NCBI GenBank assembly: GCA_947495035.1
Contig: CANLXI010000003.1
Location: 124,001 to 188,000 of the forward strand
Length of the DNA: 64,000 nucleotides
Direction: 5' to 3'
Source: an uncultured Granulosicoccus sp.
GTDB taxonomy: Bacteria; Pseudomonadota; Gammaproteobacteria; Granulosicoccales; Granulosicoccaceae
A program made the translations under genes and the position numbers. The notes below the pieces were generated by a model. That model saw only the letters and a program-made list of their open reading frames with translations. It searched no databases and had not been told where the DNA came from. The stretch's first letter is position 1. Every line of letters starts with the position of its first letter. Below are positions 16,307 through 25,737 of this stretch, piece after piece.

Positions 16307-17287
16307 TCAGGTGGTTTTACGATGGTATCTGATACGATGGCACAGCACATCCCGACCACCATTCATCAGAGTGCCGAATACCTCGGGTAGTTCGGCAAAA
16401 TCACTTTCTCCGCTGATCAGTCTGTCCAGTACCTCGTCGTCCAGCAGACGGATCGCCAGAGACAGACGGCGGCGGTAGTCCCAGCGAGCGCGCTGAGTCG
16501 AGGCAATCTGCCCGACCTGTGACGAACGAATCTGCAGGCGGCGGGAATGGAATGCCTGGCCAAGAGGCACCTTGACCGGACGGTCTCCATACCAGCTCAA
16601 TTCCAGTACGGTGGCCTCGAATCCTGCCAGCGCCAGAGCGGTCTCCAGTCCTTGCTCGCTGGCCGAGGCATGCACCACCAGATCGCGTTCCGTCTGCGCC
16701 CGCTCAGGCAGGCTGAAGCTGGCCCCCAGTGCCCGTGCCAGCGTTTCCCGGTCAGCATTGATGTCGACCAGCTCGACCTCGCAGCCGGGTATGGCCGCGG
16801 CCAGCCAGGCCACCAGACAGCCGACAACGCCTGCACCGACCACGCTGACCTTGTCACCGATGGCAATCCGTGCATCCCACAGGGCATTGATGGCCGTTTC
16901 CAGATTGGCGCACAGAACCGCCCGGCCGGCGGGTATCTGCGATGGAATGGGAGTGACAGCGTCTGCCGGCACCACGTATCGGCTCTGGTGCGGATACAGA
17001 CAGAACACCTGTTGACCGAGCAAGGACGCCGGTCCGTGTTCGACAAGGCCGACATTGATGTATCCATACTTGACCGGCCAGGGGAAGTTGCCTTCCTGAA
17101 ACGGGGCCTTCATGCGCTGATACTCCCCCGAAGGTACCGCACCGTTGAAGACGAGCGATTCGGTGCCGCGGCTGATGGCCGAATAGAGCGAGCGGACGGT
17201 AACCTCGTTCGGCCCTGCCTCGGGCAATGCGGTGCTGCGTATCTCTCCGGATCGTGCTCCGGTAATCCAGAAGGCGTCGGCGTCCAT
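16307..17287 (-). CDS. Zinc-type medium-chain dehydrogenase/reductase family protein
   Basis: This 326-residue MDR-family protein is probably an NAD(P)-linked alcohol/sugar dehydrogenase. It has the N-terminal GroES-like region ('[21 protein letters not shown]', '[12 protein letters not shown]'), then the Rossmann motif '[18 protein letters not shown]' and the acidic cofactor residue in '[10 protein letters not shown]'. The four-cysteine structural zinc site of classical alcohol dehydrogenases is absent. ATG at 17287 fits the family start. It leads an operon with the PTPS-like, GT4 and methyltransferase genes (gaps of 16, -4 and -7 bases), which places it in the same pathway. Confidence 0.8.
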   Translation of the reverse strand: MDADAFWITGARSGEIRSTALPEAGPNEVTVRSLYSAISRGTESLVFNGAVPSGEYQRMKAPFQEGNFPWPVKYGYINVGLVEHGPASLLGQQVFCLYPHQSRYVVPADAVTPIPSQIPAGRAVLCANLETAINALWDARIAIGDKVSVVGAGVVGCLVAWLAAAIPGCEVELVDINADRETLARALGASFSLPERAQTERDLVVHASASEQGLETALALAGFEATVLELSWYGDRPVKVPLGQAFHSRRLQIRSSQVGQIASTQRARWDYRRRLSLAIRLLDDEVLDRLISGESDFAELPEVFGTLMNGGRDVLCHRIRYHRKTT

Positions 17288-17413
17288 GGGGCTCTGAGTG
17301 TAAAAGGGCGAGTATAGCGTCAGCGGCCGGGTGCGAGGTGAGGAGCCCACGCCTTACAATGTCGGTAGACTTGGCCTATAGTAACCGCCCCCTCGCAGCC
17401 GCCAGCATCTCCA

Positions 17414-18340
17414 GTGAATCCGGTCAAAGGCATTATCCTCAAGGTCCTGTCGGTCGGCCTGTTTGTCATGATGTTCTCCTGCGTCAAGGCCTCTGCTGAT
17501 CATGTTCCTTCGGGGGAGGCGATGTTCTTTCGCTCCTTTTTCGCCATTCCGGTGCTGTTGGGCTGGCTGATGTTTCGCGGAGAATTCCCCGGCAAGCTCA
17601 GGGCCGTGGACCCGATGGGGCATGTGTGGCGTGGCATGATGGGAAGCTGCGCCATGGGGCTGGGATTCCTGGCCGTGGGTTTGTTGCCCCTGCCTGAAGT
17701 GGTGGCCATCGGCTATACCGCCCCGTTCATGGTGACCATACTGGCCGCCATGTTTCTCGGCGAACGCATTCGGGCGGTCCGATTTGCCGCGCTGCTGCTT
17801 GGCCTGTTCGGTGTCTTTCTGGTCGTGTTGCCGCGATTCACCGACATGGACTTCGCCACTTCCAGCCGCCTGGAAACCATAGGTGCCTTTGCTGCACTGA
17901 TGGCGGCGGTGTTCTCGGCATTGGCGCAGGTGTTTGCTCGCAAGCTGGTGGCAACGGAAAGTACGGGTGCCATCGTCTTCTATTTTTCCTGCATGTCTTC
18001 CCTGCTGGCGCTGCTGACTCTGCCTTTCGGCTGGGTATTGCCATCGGCGCATTCCTTTGCGCTGCTGGTGGCGGGTGGATTGCTGGGTGGCGTTGGCCAG
18101 ATTCTGCTGACGGAAAGCTACCGCCATGCCGAGGTGGCCGTCATTGCGCCCTTTGAATACAGTTCGATATTGCTGGCACTACTGATCGGCTATTTTGTGT
18201 TCAGCGAGGTGCCGACGCCGTTGATGCTTACCGGCGTGTTGCTGATCATCATTGCCGGTGTTGTCATCATTCTGCGTGAGCGACGGCTGGGTATACAGAG
18301 GACACCCAAAGCCAAGGGCGCGGTACCCAATCAGGGCTAG
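17414..18340 (+). CDS. EamA/DMT-superfamily inner-membrane transporter
   Basis: This 308-residue protein has ten predicted helices in two EamA repeats. The first includes 'GLFVMMFSCVKASADHVPSGEAMFFRSFFAIP' and 'GYTAPFMVTILAAMFLGERI'; the second includes 'SALAQVFARKLV' and 'FEYSSILLALLIGYFVFSEVPT'. Both repeats keep the family's glutamate near the end (LGERI, FSEVP). Such proteins export amino acids, nucleobases or other metabolites. The start is GTG. It is divergent from the dehydrogenase operon with only 126 bases between them, so it could export that operon's product, but the substrate is unknown. Confidence 0.88.
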   Translation: MNPVKGIILKVLSVGLFVMMFSCVKASADHVPSGEAMFFRSFFAIPVLLGWLMFRGEFPGKLRAVDPMGHVWRGMMGSCAMGLGFLAVGLLPLPEVVAIGYTAPFMVTILAAMFLGERIRAVRFAALLLGLFGVFLVVLPRFTDMDFATSSRLETIGAFAALMAAVFSALAQVFARKLVATESTGAIVFYFSCMSSLLALLTLPFGWVLPSAHSFALLVAGGLLGGVGQILLTESYRHAEVAVIAPFEYSSILLALLIGYFVFSEVPTPLMLTGVLLIIIAGVVIILRERRLGIQRTPKAKGAVPNQG

Positions 18341-18364
18341 CCGCAGCGGCGGCGTCCGGTGTGC

Positions 18365-18387
18365 GCCCGGGTCAGCCACCCCCGGGC
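18365..18387. terminator. Hairpin between convergent EamA and GT2 genes
   Basis: A perfect 7-bp stem (GCCCGGG / CCCGGGC) with a nine-base loop lies between two converging stop codons. It could act on both strands. No T-run is present. Confidence 0.4.
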
Positions 18388-18396
18388 TTGCATGGC

Positions 18397-19530
18397 TCAG
18401 CCCGATCGGCCCCTGCCGGGAGGTTGCTGACCTTTCAGGTGGTGCAGCGTGGCCATCAGGGCTGCAGCATTGAGCTGGACAATGACCTTGAGCAGATTCA
18501 TTACCCGGTTGCCGGTGCCGGGCATGTTCAGGTAGCTTGCGGCCACCAGTACGTAGAAGATCCACTGCAGCGCGAACATGATATCGAGGAAGGTGCCCTC
18601 ACCGAGCAGGGCGCTGACAAACGCGGTGATCAGTGCATAAGGCACCAGCAGGCGGAACAGCTTGTGAGACAGGAATTGCCACCAGACCGGGTTTCTGGAT
18701 GGCTGGAACAGCCAGGGATTTGCCTGGAACGATTGCCAGTTGCCGGCCAGATTGCGCACCTTTTTCTGAAATTCCTGCCGGATATTGTCCGAGGCCTTGT
18801 CGTAGGCATGCGCGCCAGCCACGAACAGCGTGCGCTTTCCCTGTTTCAGCAATCTGACCGGGGTGTCGAATTCGTCCAGCAGCGTGGCGTTTCGATTGGG
18901 CTTGAAGTCACGCCGGCGAATGGCGTACAAGGCGCCGGTGACCCCCGTCGTCGAATACAGGCGACTCTCGTTTTCGCGAATCCATTTCTCGTAGCGCCAG
19001 TAGAGGCCGAAGTTTCCGGCAGCCAGGCTGGTTGGATCGGACAGGACCAGTTCACCGCTGACGGCACCCACCTCCGGGTACTGCAGATAGGGCACCAGCT
19101 TTTTCAAGGCATTGCCTGATACGGGCAGGCGTGCATCCATGAACACGATGATGCGGCCGCTGGCCAGGGCAACCCCCTGTTTGATGGCGCTGCTCTTTCC
19201 AACCGGCGTTGCCAGATGCAGATACTTGCGATCGGGATAGCCGAAGAATGCACTGTGCAGCCAGGCCTCTGTGCCATCGGTGGAGCCATTGGACACGAAG
19301 ATCCATTCGACCTTCGACGCCGGATAGTCCAGTGCTGCCAGGTTGTTCAATCTGGCCGGGAGAAAACGGGCTTCATTACAGGTGGGAATCACGATGCTCA
19401 CCGAGGGCCAGTGCTCCGGGACCACGGTACTCAGTACCGGCTGCGACCGTGCGCGCAGGTGCAGCAGCAGTGGAAACACCGCGTAGGTATAGGCAATGAA
19501 ACCCATGGAAACCAGGAATAGATAGATCAT
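18397..19530 (-). CDS. GT2-family membrane glycosyltransferase
   Basis: This 377-residue enzyme starts with a membrane helix (IYLFLVSMGFIAYTYAVFPLLL), then a GT-A domain with 'SVSIVIPTCNEARFLPARLNNLAALDYP', 'WIFVSNGSTDGTE', 'GKSSAIKQGVALASGRIIVFMDARL' and 'TGVTGALYAIRR', the shape of polysaccharide and cellulose-synthase-like transferases. Three or more C-terminal helices (LFRLLVPYALITAFVSALL, IMFALQWIFYVLVAA) follow. It probably elongates or exports a cell-surface glycan. It stands alone between convergent and divergent neighbours, so the glycan is unknown. Confidence 0.87.
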   Translation of the reverse strand: MIYLFLVSMGFIAYTYAVFPLLLHLRARSQPVLSTVVPEHWPSVSIVIPTCNEARFLPARLNNLAALDYPASKVEWIFVSNGSTDGTEAWLHSAFFGYPDRKYLHLATPVGKSSAIKQGVALASGRIIVFMDARLPVSGNALKKLVPYLQYPEVGAVSGELVLSDPTSLAAGNFGLYWRYEKWIRENESRLYSTTGVTGALYAIRRRDFKPNRNATLLDEFDTPVRLLKQGKRTLFVAGAHAYDKASDNIRQEFQKKVRNLAGNWQSFQANPWLFQPSRNPVWWQFLSHKLFRLLVPYALITAFVSALLGEGTFLDIMFALQWIFYVLVAASYLNMPGTGNRVMNLLKVIVQLNAAALMATLHHLKGQQPPGRGRSG

Positions 19531-19722
19531 GTCCGGAGATGCAGCACACCGCGATTGAGAGGTGGAACCCGCGCCATTAAAGCATGCCCACAGGTCACTT
19601 CTGTAACCCTGTTACCTAAAGTTCGCGCAAATGCCTACAGTCGCCCGAGTCATGGCCGACTACCTGAAGATTGGGGTTCGCCGGTATTCGGTGCTGCCAC
19701 TCAACGGATAATGGATGGATCA

Positions 19723-22113
19723 ATGCTTCGAATAGTGGATTGTCTGACTCTGGATCATGAGCTGAGTCTGATTCTGCTGGCAGGCCTCATCTGTCTGCTG
19801 GGTTGCACGACCTGCATGATCGTGGGTGGTCGGGTCATGTCCGCTGAACGGTCCCTGCTCTGGATGTCGCTGCTGAGCCTGTGTGCTGGCTGTACCGCCT
19901 GGTCCACACATTTCATTGCCATGCTGGCGTATCAGACGAGTGTGCCGATCAGCTATGATTTTTCGTTGACCGTTCTGTCCTTGCTGGTCGGTACCGTGGT
20001 TGTCAGCATCGGTTTCCTCGTTGCCTTCAGGCTGCGTGGCCAGCGACTCTTTCGTGCCATGGGGGGTGTGCTGGTCGGATCCGGTGTGGCCGCCTTGCAC
20101 TACATCGGTATGGACGCACTTCGATTTCCCGGATCCTTGAGCTACGACATGGACCTGGTTGTCGTCTCCCTGGTCGCCACCACCTTGTTCGGAGCACTGT
20201 CCGTCGACATCCTGTTCGATCGTTCGAAGGCCAGCTGGAAACCGGCGGCAGGGGGCCTGATGCTGCTGATGATACTGTCATTGCACTTTGTGGGCATGTC
20301 GGCCACCCGCATGGAGCTTGGCTTCTTTGATGCCGAAACCGGAGTATCGCGTACCTTTCTCATTGCCGGGGTCACACTGGCATCGCTGACCATTCTGACG
20401 ATCGGCATCATTGCGGCGATTGTCGACCAGCGTGTATCCGGTCAATTGGCAGCCCAGGCGGAACGCTTCAGAGTGCTGGCTGATGGCGCTTTCGAGGGGC
20501 TCATCGTGCACCGCGACCTGACCATTCTGGACACCAATCTGGCCGCTCGCAAGTTGCTGGGTCTGGATGACAACTTCAGCGAAAGGTGCCTTTCCGACTG
20601 GTCCATCGAAGCGCTGGAAAAGCTGCAGATGGACGATGATGCGGTCATCCAGGAGATTCAGGTTCGCGGTGACAACGGCACCGACTTTCCGGCGAAACTC
20701 TGTCGTCGCGCCATCATGCTGCAGACTGGCGAAGTGGGGGAGATGATTGCCATACGCGACCTGACTCAGCGTCGTCAGAGCGAGGCCAGAATTGCCCACC
20801 TTGCGCTGCACGACACGTTGACAGATCTGCCCAACCGGCGCCTGTTCAACGAACTGGCGAACAGTGCCATAGCAAGAGCCCGGCAGATCAACGGATCCTT
20901 TGCGCTGCTGGCCATGGATCTGGATAATTTCAAGACGGTCAATGACATGTATGGGCATGCCATCGGCGATGAGTTGATACAGCTCGTGGCCAGACGCATG
21001 AGTGCCTTGCTGGGAGACGGTGATGTGGTTGCACGACTGGGTGGGGATGAATTCAGCCTGTTGTCGATCTCGGCCAATCAACCTGAACAGGGCATGGCAC
21101 TGGCGAATCGCATTCACGACATCTTCAAGTCCAGCATTGAACTGGAAGGGGCGCAGTTGCTGGTCGAGGCATCCATCGGTATCGCCGTATATCCGATGGA
21201 CGGTGACACCCTTGAAGATCTGATGCGCAATGCGGATACCGCGATGTATGAATCCAAGGCAGAGGGCAAAGCCACGACGAGATTCTTCGAACCGCGCATG
21301 AATGTGCAGCTGGACGCGCGGCGCGCCTTGGAGTCGCGCCTCAGACAGGCACTGGAACTCGATGCTCTGACACTGAACTACCAGCCTCTGGTCAGTTGTT
21401 CAAGTCGCTCCCCGGTCTGTTTCGAAGCCTTGTTGCGGTGGACGGATGCAGAGTTGGGGAGTGTATCGCCGGTGGACTTCATTCCGGTGGCAGAGCAGAC
21501 CGGTCTCATCGTGCCCATCGGAGAATTCGTTCTCCGTCAGGCCTGTCGGGATGCAGCAAGCTGGCCGGAACACATCCGGGTGGCCGTGAATCTGTCAGTG
21601 GCTCAGTTCGGCAAGTACGACATCGTCGGAATGGTCAGGGATGCGCTGGAATCAAGTGGTATCAGCGGCAAACGCCTGGAACTGGAAATCACCGAATCGC
21701 TGCTGATGGAAAATCAGAACGAGGTATTGGCGGCTCTGGATGAACTCAAGGCACTGGGCGTCCGAATAGCCATGGATGATTTCGGTACCGGCTATTCTTC
21801 CCTGAGTTATCTGCAGAGTTTCAGTTTCAACAAGCTCAAGATAGACCGGGCCTTTGTATCCAATCTGGAGAACAATCCGCAGAACGCCAGTATCGTCGAG
21901 GCCGTGGTGTCCATGGGCAAGAGCCTGCAGATGCGAGTGGTGGCAGAAGGCGTGGAAACCAGTGCGCAGGCCGATATCCTGTCAGCGCTTGAATGCGATG
22001 AGCTGCAGGGGTATCTGATCTCCAGGCCAATGCAGGCGGCGGATGTTCAGGCCTTTCTCGACGGCGTATCCCCGTACACGGGAGAGGATGATTCCCCGTC
22101 GCTGGCTGCCTGA
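19723..22113 (+). CDS. MHYT-PAS-GGDEF-EAL cyclic-di-GMP signalling protein
   Basis: This 796-residue membrane protein has a seven-helix MHYT sensor (residues 1-235) with its three repeats, 'THFIAMLA', 'LHYIGMDA' and 'LHFVGMSA'. These are thought to bind copper and sense O2, CO or NO. A PAS-like region (about 246-350), a GGDEF domain (GGDEF near 439, intact) and an EAL domain (FEALLRW near 566, DDFGTGYSSLSYL) follow. Both catalytic motifs are complete, so it could make or break c-di-GMP. ATG at 19723 follows GGATGG; ATG at 19711 is possible. A PilZ-like gene at 45741 is a possible effector. Confidence 0.92.
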   Translation: MLRIVDCLTLDHELSLILLAGLICLLGCTTCMIVGGRVMSAERSLLWMSLLSLCAGCTAWSTHFIAMLAYQTSVPISYDFSLTVLSLLVGTVVVSIGFLVAFRLRGQRLFRAMGGVLVGSGVAALHYIGMDALRFPGSLSYDMDLVVVSLVATTLFGALSVDILFDRSKASWKPAAGGLMLLMILSLHFVGMSATRMELGFFDAETGVSRTFLIAGVTLASLTILTIGIIAAIVDQRVSGQLAAQAERFRVLADGAFEGLIVHRDLTILDTNLAARKLLGLDDNFSERCLSDWSIEALEKLQMDDDAVIQEIQVRGDNGTDFPAKLCRRAIMLQTGEVGEMIAIRDLTQRRQSEARIAHLALHDTLTDLPNRRLFNELANSAIARARQINGSFALLAMDLDNFKTVNDMYGHAIGDELIQLVARRMSALLGDGDVVARLGGDEFSLLSISANQPEQGMALANRIHDIFKSSIELEGAQLLVEASIGIAVYPMDGDTLEDLMRNADTAMYESKAEGKATTRFFEPRMNVQLDARRALESRLRQALELDALTLNYQPLVSCSSRSPVCFEALLRWTDAELGSVSPVDFIPVAEQTGLIVPIGEFVLRQACRDAASWPEHIRVAVNLSVAQFGKYDIVGMVRDALESSGISGKRLELEITESLLMENQNEVLAALDELKALGVRIAMDDFGTGYSSLSYLQSFSFNKLKIDRAFVSNLENNPQNASIVEAVVSMGKSLQMRVVAEGVETSAQADILSALECDELQGYLISRPMQAADVQAFLDGVSPYTGEDDSPSLAA

Positions 22114-22128
22114 TGGACCCTGTCAGGA

Positions 22129-23232
22129 TCAGCGCAGCCCGGAGACGTGGCGTTGCGATTGCTCAAGCCAGGCCGGAGCCGGTTCTGCACCCCAGCCCGG
22201 TCGGTCCGTGACCGTCGCCTGTCCGTCGACGATGTCGTAAGGCGATTCCACGAAAAGCGCGTCCTGCCAGGGGTAGTAGTCGAGCCCTTCGATCGAGAAC
22301 TCCAGGTACTTGCCGGCATTGGGGATGGCGCGCAGCAGGTGCATGGTGAACAGCGTGACCATCGACAGATTGGCACAATGAGGCGTACAGGGCAGACTTG
22401 CCTTGTCAGCCATGGCGGCTACCTGCAGCGTGCGTTGCAGACCGCCGAGATAGCAGATATCCGGTTGGACGATGTCCACGACGTGCTCGCTGATCATGCG
22501 CTGCCAGCCGCCGAGTTCGCAATCCTGTTCGCCACCGGTCACATTGATGGAAAGCGCCTCGGTGACCTGTCGGGTCTGCTCGTATTCCCAGTAGGGACAG
22601 GGTTCCTCGAAGTGCTCGATATTCTCGTCCATCAGCAGTTGCCCGACTTCAATGGCTCGGGCGGGTGAATAACAGGAGTTGGCATCGACCAGCAGGCTGA
22701 CATCCGGGCCGAGCGTACGACGTATCAGCGGGACGATTTCCTCGGTTCTGCCAGGCCATTCATCCCTGTCATGGCCGTATTCCGAGCCGATGCGGAACTT
22801 GAAGGCGTCAAAACCCTTGTCAACGGCCAGTCGTTCGAGGCGGCGGGCCTCATCGACAGGTCGGATTTCGCGCTGCATGGAAGAGGCATAGGCGCGCACC
22901 GTACCCGGTGTGCCGCCCAGCAGGGAGCACACGGGCAGGTTCTCCAGTCGACCATGCAGATCCCACAAGGCGGTATCGAGCCCGCCGATGGCGCGGTACA
23001 GGTGCGAGCCGGGAAACTTGTGCTCGCGTTCGCGTACCAGTGTCACCAGGGCGTCGATGTCCGTGGCGTCCTGCCCCAGCACATGAGGCGCAACCTGACG
23101 ATGCAGGATCAGCGAAGTGATGTCGGCATGATAGGGGGCTACCTGCCGCCAGCCGAAAGCCCCGTCGTCGGTGATGACCTTGACGAAGCAGACGAATTCG
23201 TTATAACAGGTCTCGAGGGAGGCGATTTTCAC
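22129..23232 (-). CDS. Mandelate racemase-subgroup enolase-superfamily enzyme
   Basis: This 367-residue enzyme abstracts an alpha-proton from a carboxylate substrate and so dehydrates, racemises or lactonises it. The N-terminal capping domain is followed by a barrel with K145-x-R147 (FKFRIG), Mg ligands D183 (VDAN), E209/E210 (FEEP) and E235 (GGEQ), and a D258-H285 dyad (VQPDIC, CTPHCA) as in the mandelate racemase subgroup. The second lysine of K-x-K is Arg here, a variation seen in some sugar-acid dehydratases. The polyamine-type ABC operon starts divergently 193 bases away. The substrate is unknown. Confidence 0.85.
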   Translation of the reverse strand: MKIASLETCYNEFVCFVKVITDDGAFGWRQVAPYHADITSLILHRQVAPHVLGQDATDIDALVTLVREREHKFPGSHLYRAIGGLDTALWDLHGRLENLPVCSLLGGTPGTVRAYASSMQREIRPVDEARRLERLAVDKGFDAFKFRIGSEYGHDRDEWPGRTEEIVPLIRRTLGPDVSLLVDANSCYSPARAIEVGQLLMDENIEHFEEPCPYWEYEQTRQVTEALSINVTGGEQDCELGGWQRMISEHVVDIVQPDICYLGGLQRTLQVAAMADKASLPCTPHCANLSMVTLFTMHLLRAIPNAGKYLEFSIEGLDYYPWQDALFVESPYDIVDGQATVTDRPGWGAEPAPAWLEQSQRHVSGLR

Positions 23233-23425
23233 GGCCGGCTTCTCCAGGCGACATTCATGACAGGGTTATGACAGAATGCGGTCAGATGGAAGGATAAACC
23301 ATTTGCATGCAGACGCCTGACGCGATACTTTCTGAAGGCTATGATCGACTCTGCCATGTCAAATCGCCTTGTGGCTGTCCGATTTTCTGCGGGAACCGCA
23401 ATAACCTAACTGGAAAGAATGGACC

Positions 23426-24502
23426 ATGCAAATGAAATCCGTATTATCCGCCATTACTGCATCTGTGGCACTGAGCCTGGCATCCGGCGCTCAGGCCGAG
23501 ACGTTGCGCCTGCTGACCTGGGGCTCCTACGCGCCCGATAACGTCATCGAGATGTTCGAGGAAAAATACCCCGATATCGATGTCGAGGTCACCTATTCCA
23601 ATAACGAGGAAATGATTGCCAAGCTGCGGGCTACCGGCGGAGCCGGTTTCGATCTTGCGCAGCCAAGCCATGACCGCATCTACGCAGCGCAACTGGAATT
23701 CGACATCTACAAACCGCTGGATCTGTCGCAGATCGACACATCGAACATGACGCCCAAGCTACTCGACGGTGTCAAGGAAAATGCCACTATCGATGGGGAA
23801 GTCTATGCTGTTCCGCATCAGTGGGGAACCACCGGCCTGATGGTGAATACTGCCGAAGCGCCTGATGTCAAGAACTGGGGCGATCTGTGCGATCCCGCCT
23901 ACGAGGGCAAGACCTCCATGCGTCTGAAGCGCACCATTCTGCTGGCAACTGCCTACTCGCTGGGTGAGGACCCGTTTGCTGCCTACTCCGATCTGGACAA
24001 GTATCAGGGCATCCTGGACGATGTCACCACCAGATTGATCGAATGCAAGGACAACATCAAGGCCTACTGGCAAGGGGGTGATGATCTGTCGGCGATGATG
24101 CTCTCCGGAGAGATCGTAGCCGCCGAATCCTGGGATTCCACAGCCTACAAACTGTTCGGTGAGAACCCCGACATCAAATTCGTACCGCCGGCAACCGGTG
24201 CACTGGCCTGGATCGATACCTTCGTGCTGCCACGCAAGGGTAAGGCCGATGATGCAGCCTACAAGTGGATCAACTTCGTGCTGCAGCCGGAGATTGTCGA
24301 GCTGATGTCTGCCAGTACCGGCGCCATCGCATCCATCAACGGTGCCGCAGACTTGTTGCCGGAAGACAAGAAAGCCGCCGTCAATGCTGCCTTCAGCGAT
24401 GCCGATATCGACAACCTCAAGTTCTTCGCCAACATTCCACCAGGCGTGGAGGACATGGAAGGCAAGGCGCTGGAAAAGATCAAGGCTGCCACCGGCGGTT
24501 GA
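23426..24502 (+). CDS. Spermidine/putrescine-type periplasmic binding protein (PotD/PotF-like)
   Basis: This 358-residue secreted protein captures the ligand for the ABC importer encoded just downstream. The signal peptide runs to about residue 24 (cleavage after AQA). Family landmarks include 'LRLLTWGSYAPDNVIEMFEEKYP', 'GGAGFDLAQPSHDRI', 'AVPHQWGTTGLMVNT', 'AYWQGGDDLSAMMLSGEIVAAESWDS' and 'AYKWINFVLQPEI'. This family also takes up other amines and small osmolytes, so polyamine uptake is only the default guess. It is the first gene of a four-gene operon. Confidence 0.88.
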   Translation: MQMKSVLSAITASVALSLASGAQAETLRLLTWGSYAPDNVIEMFEEKYPDIDVEVTYSNNEEMIAKLRATGGAGFDLAQPSHDRIYAAQLEFDIYKPLDLSQIDTSNMTPKLLDGVKENATIDGEVYAVPHQWGTTGLMVNTAEAPDVKNWGDLCDPAYEGKTSMRLKRTILLATAYSLGEDPFAAYSDLDKYQGILDDVTTRLIECKDNIKAYWQGGDDLSAMMLSGEIVAAESWDSTAYKLFGENPDIKFVPPATGALAWIDTFVLPRKGKADDAAYKWINFVLQPEIVELMSASTGAIASINGAADLLPEDKKAAVNAAFSDADIDNLKFFANIPPGVEDMEGKALEKIKAATGG

Positions 24503-24510
24503 TGGTGTGC

Positions 24511-24563
24511 CCGGCCTGTATTGCTGCATGCGGACAACAATGCCTGCATGCCATACAGGCCGG
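24511..24563 (+). promoter_or_regulatory. Large intercistronic hairpin between binding-protein and ATPase genes
   Basis: A perfect 11-bp inverted repeat (CCGGCCTGTAT / ATACAGGCCGG) with a 31-base loop begins 8 bases after the binding-protein stop. The loop itself holds two GCATGC copies, so a longer stem can form. It probably stabilises the upstream message or limits readthrough into the ATPase gene. Confidence 0.65.
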
Positions 24564-24598
24564 ACCATGACCTTATTGTGAGGCCTATCGAGAAAACG

Positions 24599-25732
24599 AT
24601 GACAGAACACGCGTTTGACCTGGAATGCATCGATGTTTCCAGACAGTTCGGGAGCGTACGCGCGGTCGATAACGTATCCCTGAGTATTCCCCGGGGCAGT
24701 TTCTTCTCGATTCTCGGTCCTTCCGGGTGTGGCAAGACCACACTCATGCGCATGATCGCAGGCTTCGAGAAACCGGATCATGGCGATATCCGGATCAAGG
24801 GAAAGTCGGTTCTCAAGGCCGCTCCCAACAAGCGCAATGTCAAGATGGTCTTTCAGCATCTGGCCCTGTTCCCGATGATGAACGTACACGACAATATCGC
24901 CTATGGCTTGCGATGCGCCGGCGTACCGGCAGCGGAGATCACCCGGAAGGTACAGGACGTTCTGGAACGCGTGGCGTTGCCGGATGTGGCCAAGCGTGAT
25001 ATCCAGCAGCTCTCGGGAGGCCAGAAGCAGCGCATTGCCATTGCCCGCTGCATGGTTCTGGACCCGGACGTCCTGTTGCTGGACGAACCTCTGGGTGCAC
25101 TGGATCTGAAGCTGCGCGAAGCCATGAAGATCGAGCTCAAACTGCTGCAGCATCAGTTCAACACCACCTTTGTCTATATCACGCACGATCAGTCGGAAGC
25201 CCTGGTGATGTCTGACCAGGTTGCCGTCATGAATCAGGGGCGCTTCGAGCAGGTCGGTACGCCACAGATGCTTTATCAGCAACCCGAAACGGCCTTCGTG
25301 GCAGGTTTTGTCGGTGACTCCAATCTCTGGCATGGCACGGTGGAATCCCTGACAGAGCAGGGAGCCATGCTACGTACCGCCGCCGGCCAGTCGATACAGG
25401 CGCGACTGTCGGGCAAGACGGCCGGTCGCGTCGGTGATCGCGTCAGCATCTATACGCGACCGGAATTTCTGACGGTGGAACCGCAAACCGGTTCGGCTGA
25501 CGTCGCGGATGTGGCGGGGACGCTGAATTCGCTGGAAGGCCGTGTCGACAGCGTCCTGTTCAACGGCGCCAACAGCCGTTTGCTGGTACGCACCGCAGAA
25601 GAGGCGCTGGTGGAAGCGGATGTGACCCTGACCGGTGGCAGTGACGATATCAGACCGGGAGAGAACGTCAGGTTGCAATGGTCGATGCAACAGACCGTCT
25701 GTTTCCCTGAATCCGCGACACAGGCGGGCTGA
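24599..25732 (+). CDS. PotA/PotG-type ABC transporter ATP-binding protein
   Basis: This 377-residue ATPase has Walker A 'GPSGCGKTT', the Q-loop 'VKMVFQHLALFPMM', the ABC signature 'QQLSGGQKQRIAIARCM', Walker B 'VLLLDEPLGALD' and the H-loop 'YITHDQSEAL'. A C-terminal TOBE regulatory domain starts after 'FVAGFVGDSNLWHG'. ATG at 24599 is the family-consistent start; an in-frame TTG at 24521 lies inside the hairpin and is rejected. The following permease begins 5 bases after its stop. Confidence 0.9.
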   Translation: MTEHAFDLECIDVSRQFGSVRAVDNVSLSIPRGSFFSILGPSGCGKTTLMRMIAGFEKPDHGDIRIKGKSVLKAAPNKRNVKMVFQHLALFPMMNVHDNIAYGLRCAGVPAAEITRKVQDVLERVALPDVAKRDIQQLSGGQKQRIAIARCMVLDPDVLLLDEPLGALDLKLREAMKIELKLLQHQFNTTFVYITHDQSEALVMSDQVAVMNQGRFEQVGTPQMLYQQPETAFVAGFVGDSNLWHGTVESLTEQGAMLRTAAGQSIQARLSGKTAGRVGDRVSIYTRPEFLTVEPQTGSADVADVAGTLNSLEGRVDSVLFNGANSRLLVRTAEEALVEADVTLTGGSDDIRPGENVRLQWSMQQTVCFPESATQAG

Positions 25733-25737
25733 TCGCC

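Noticed and set aside
23759..25333. 524-residue minus-strand frame across the polyamine-type binding-protein and ATPase genes
   Set aside because: It is antisense to two genes with complete family motifs and has no recognisable domain.
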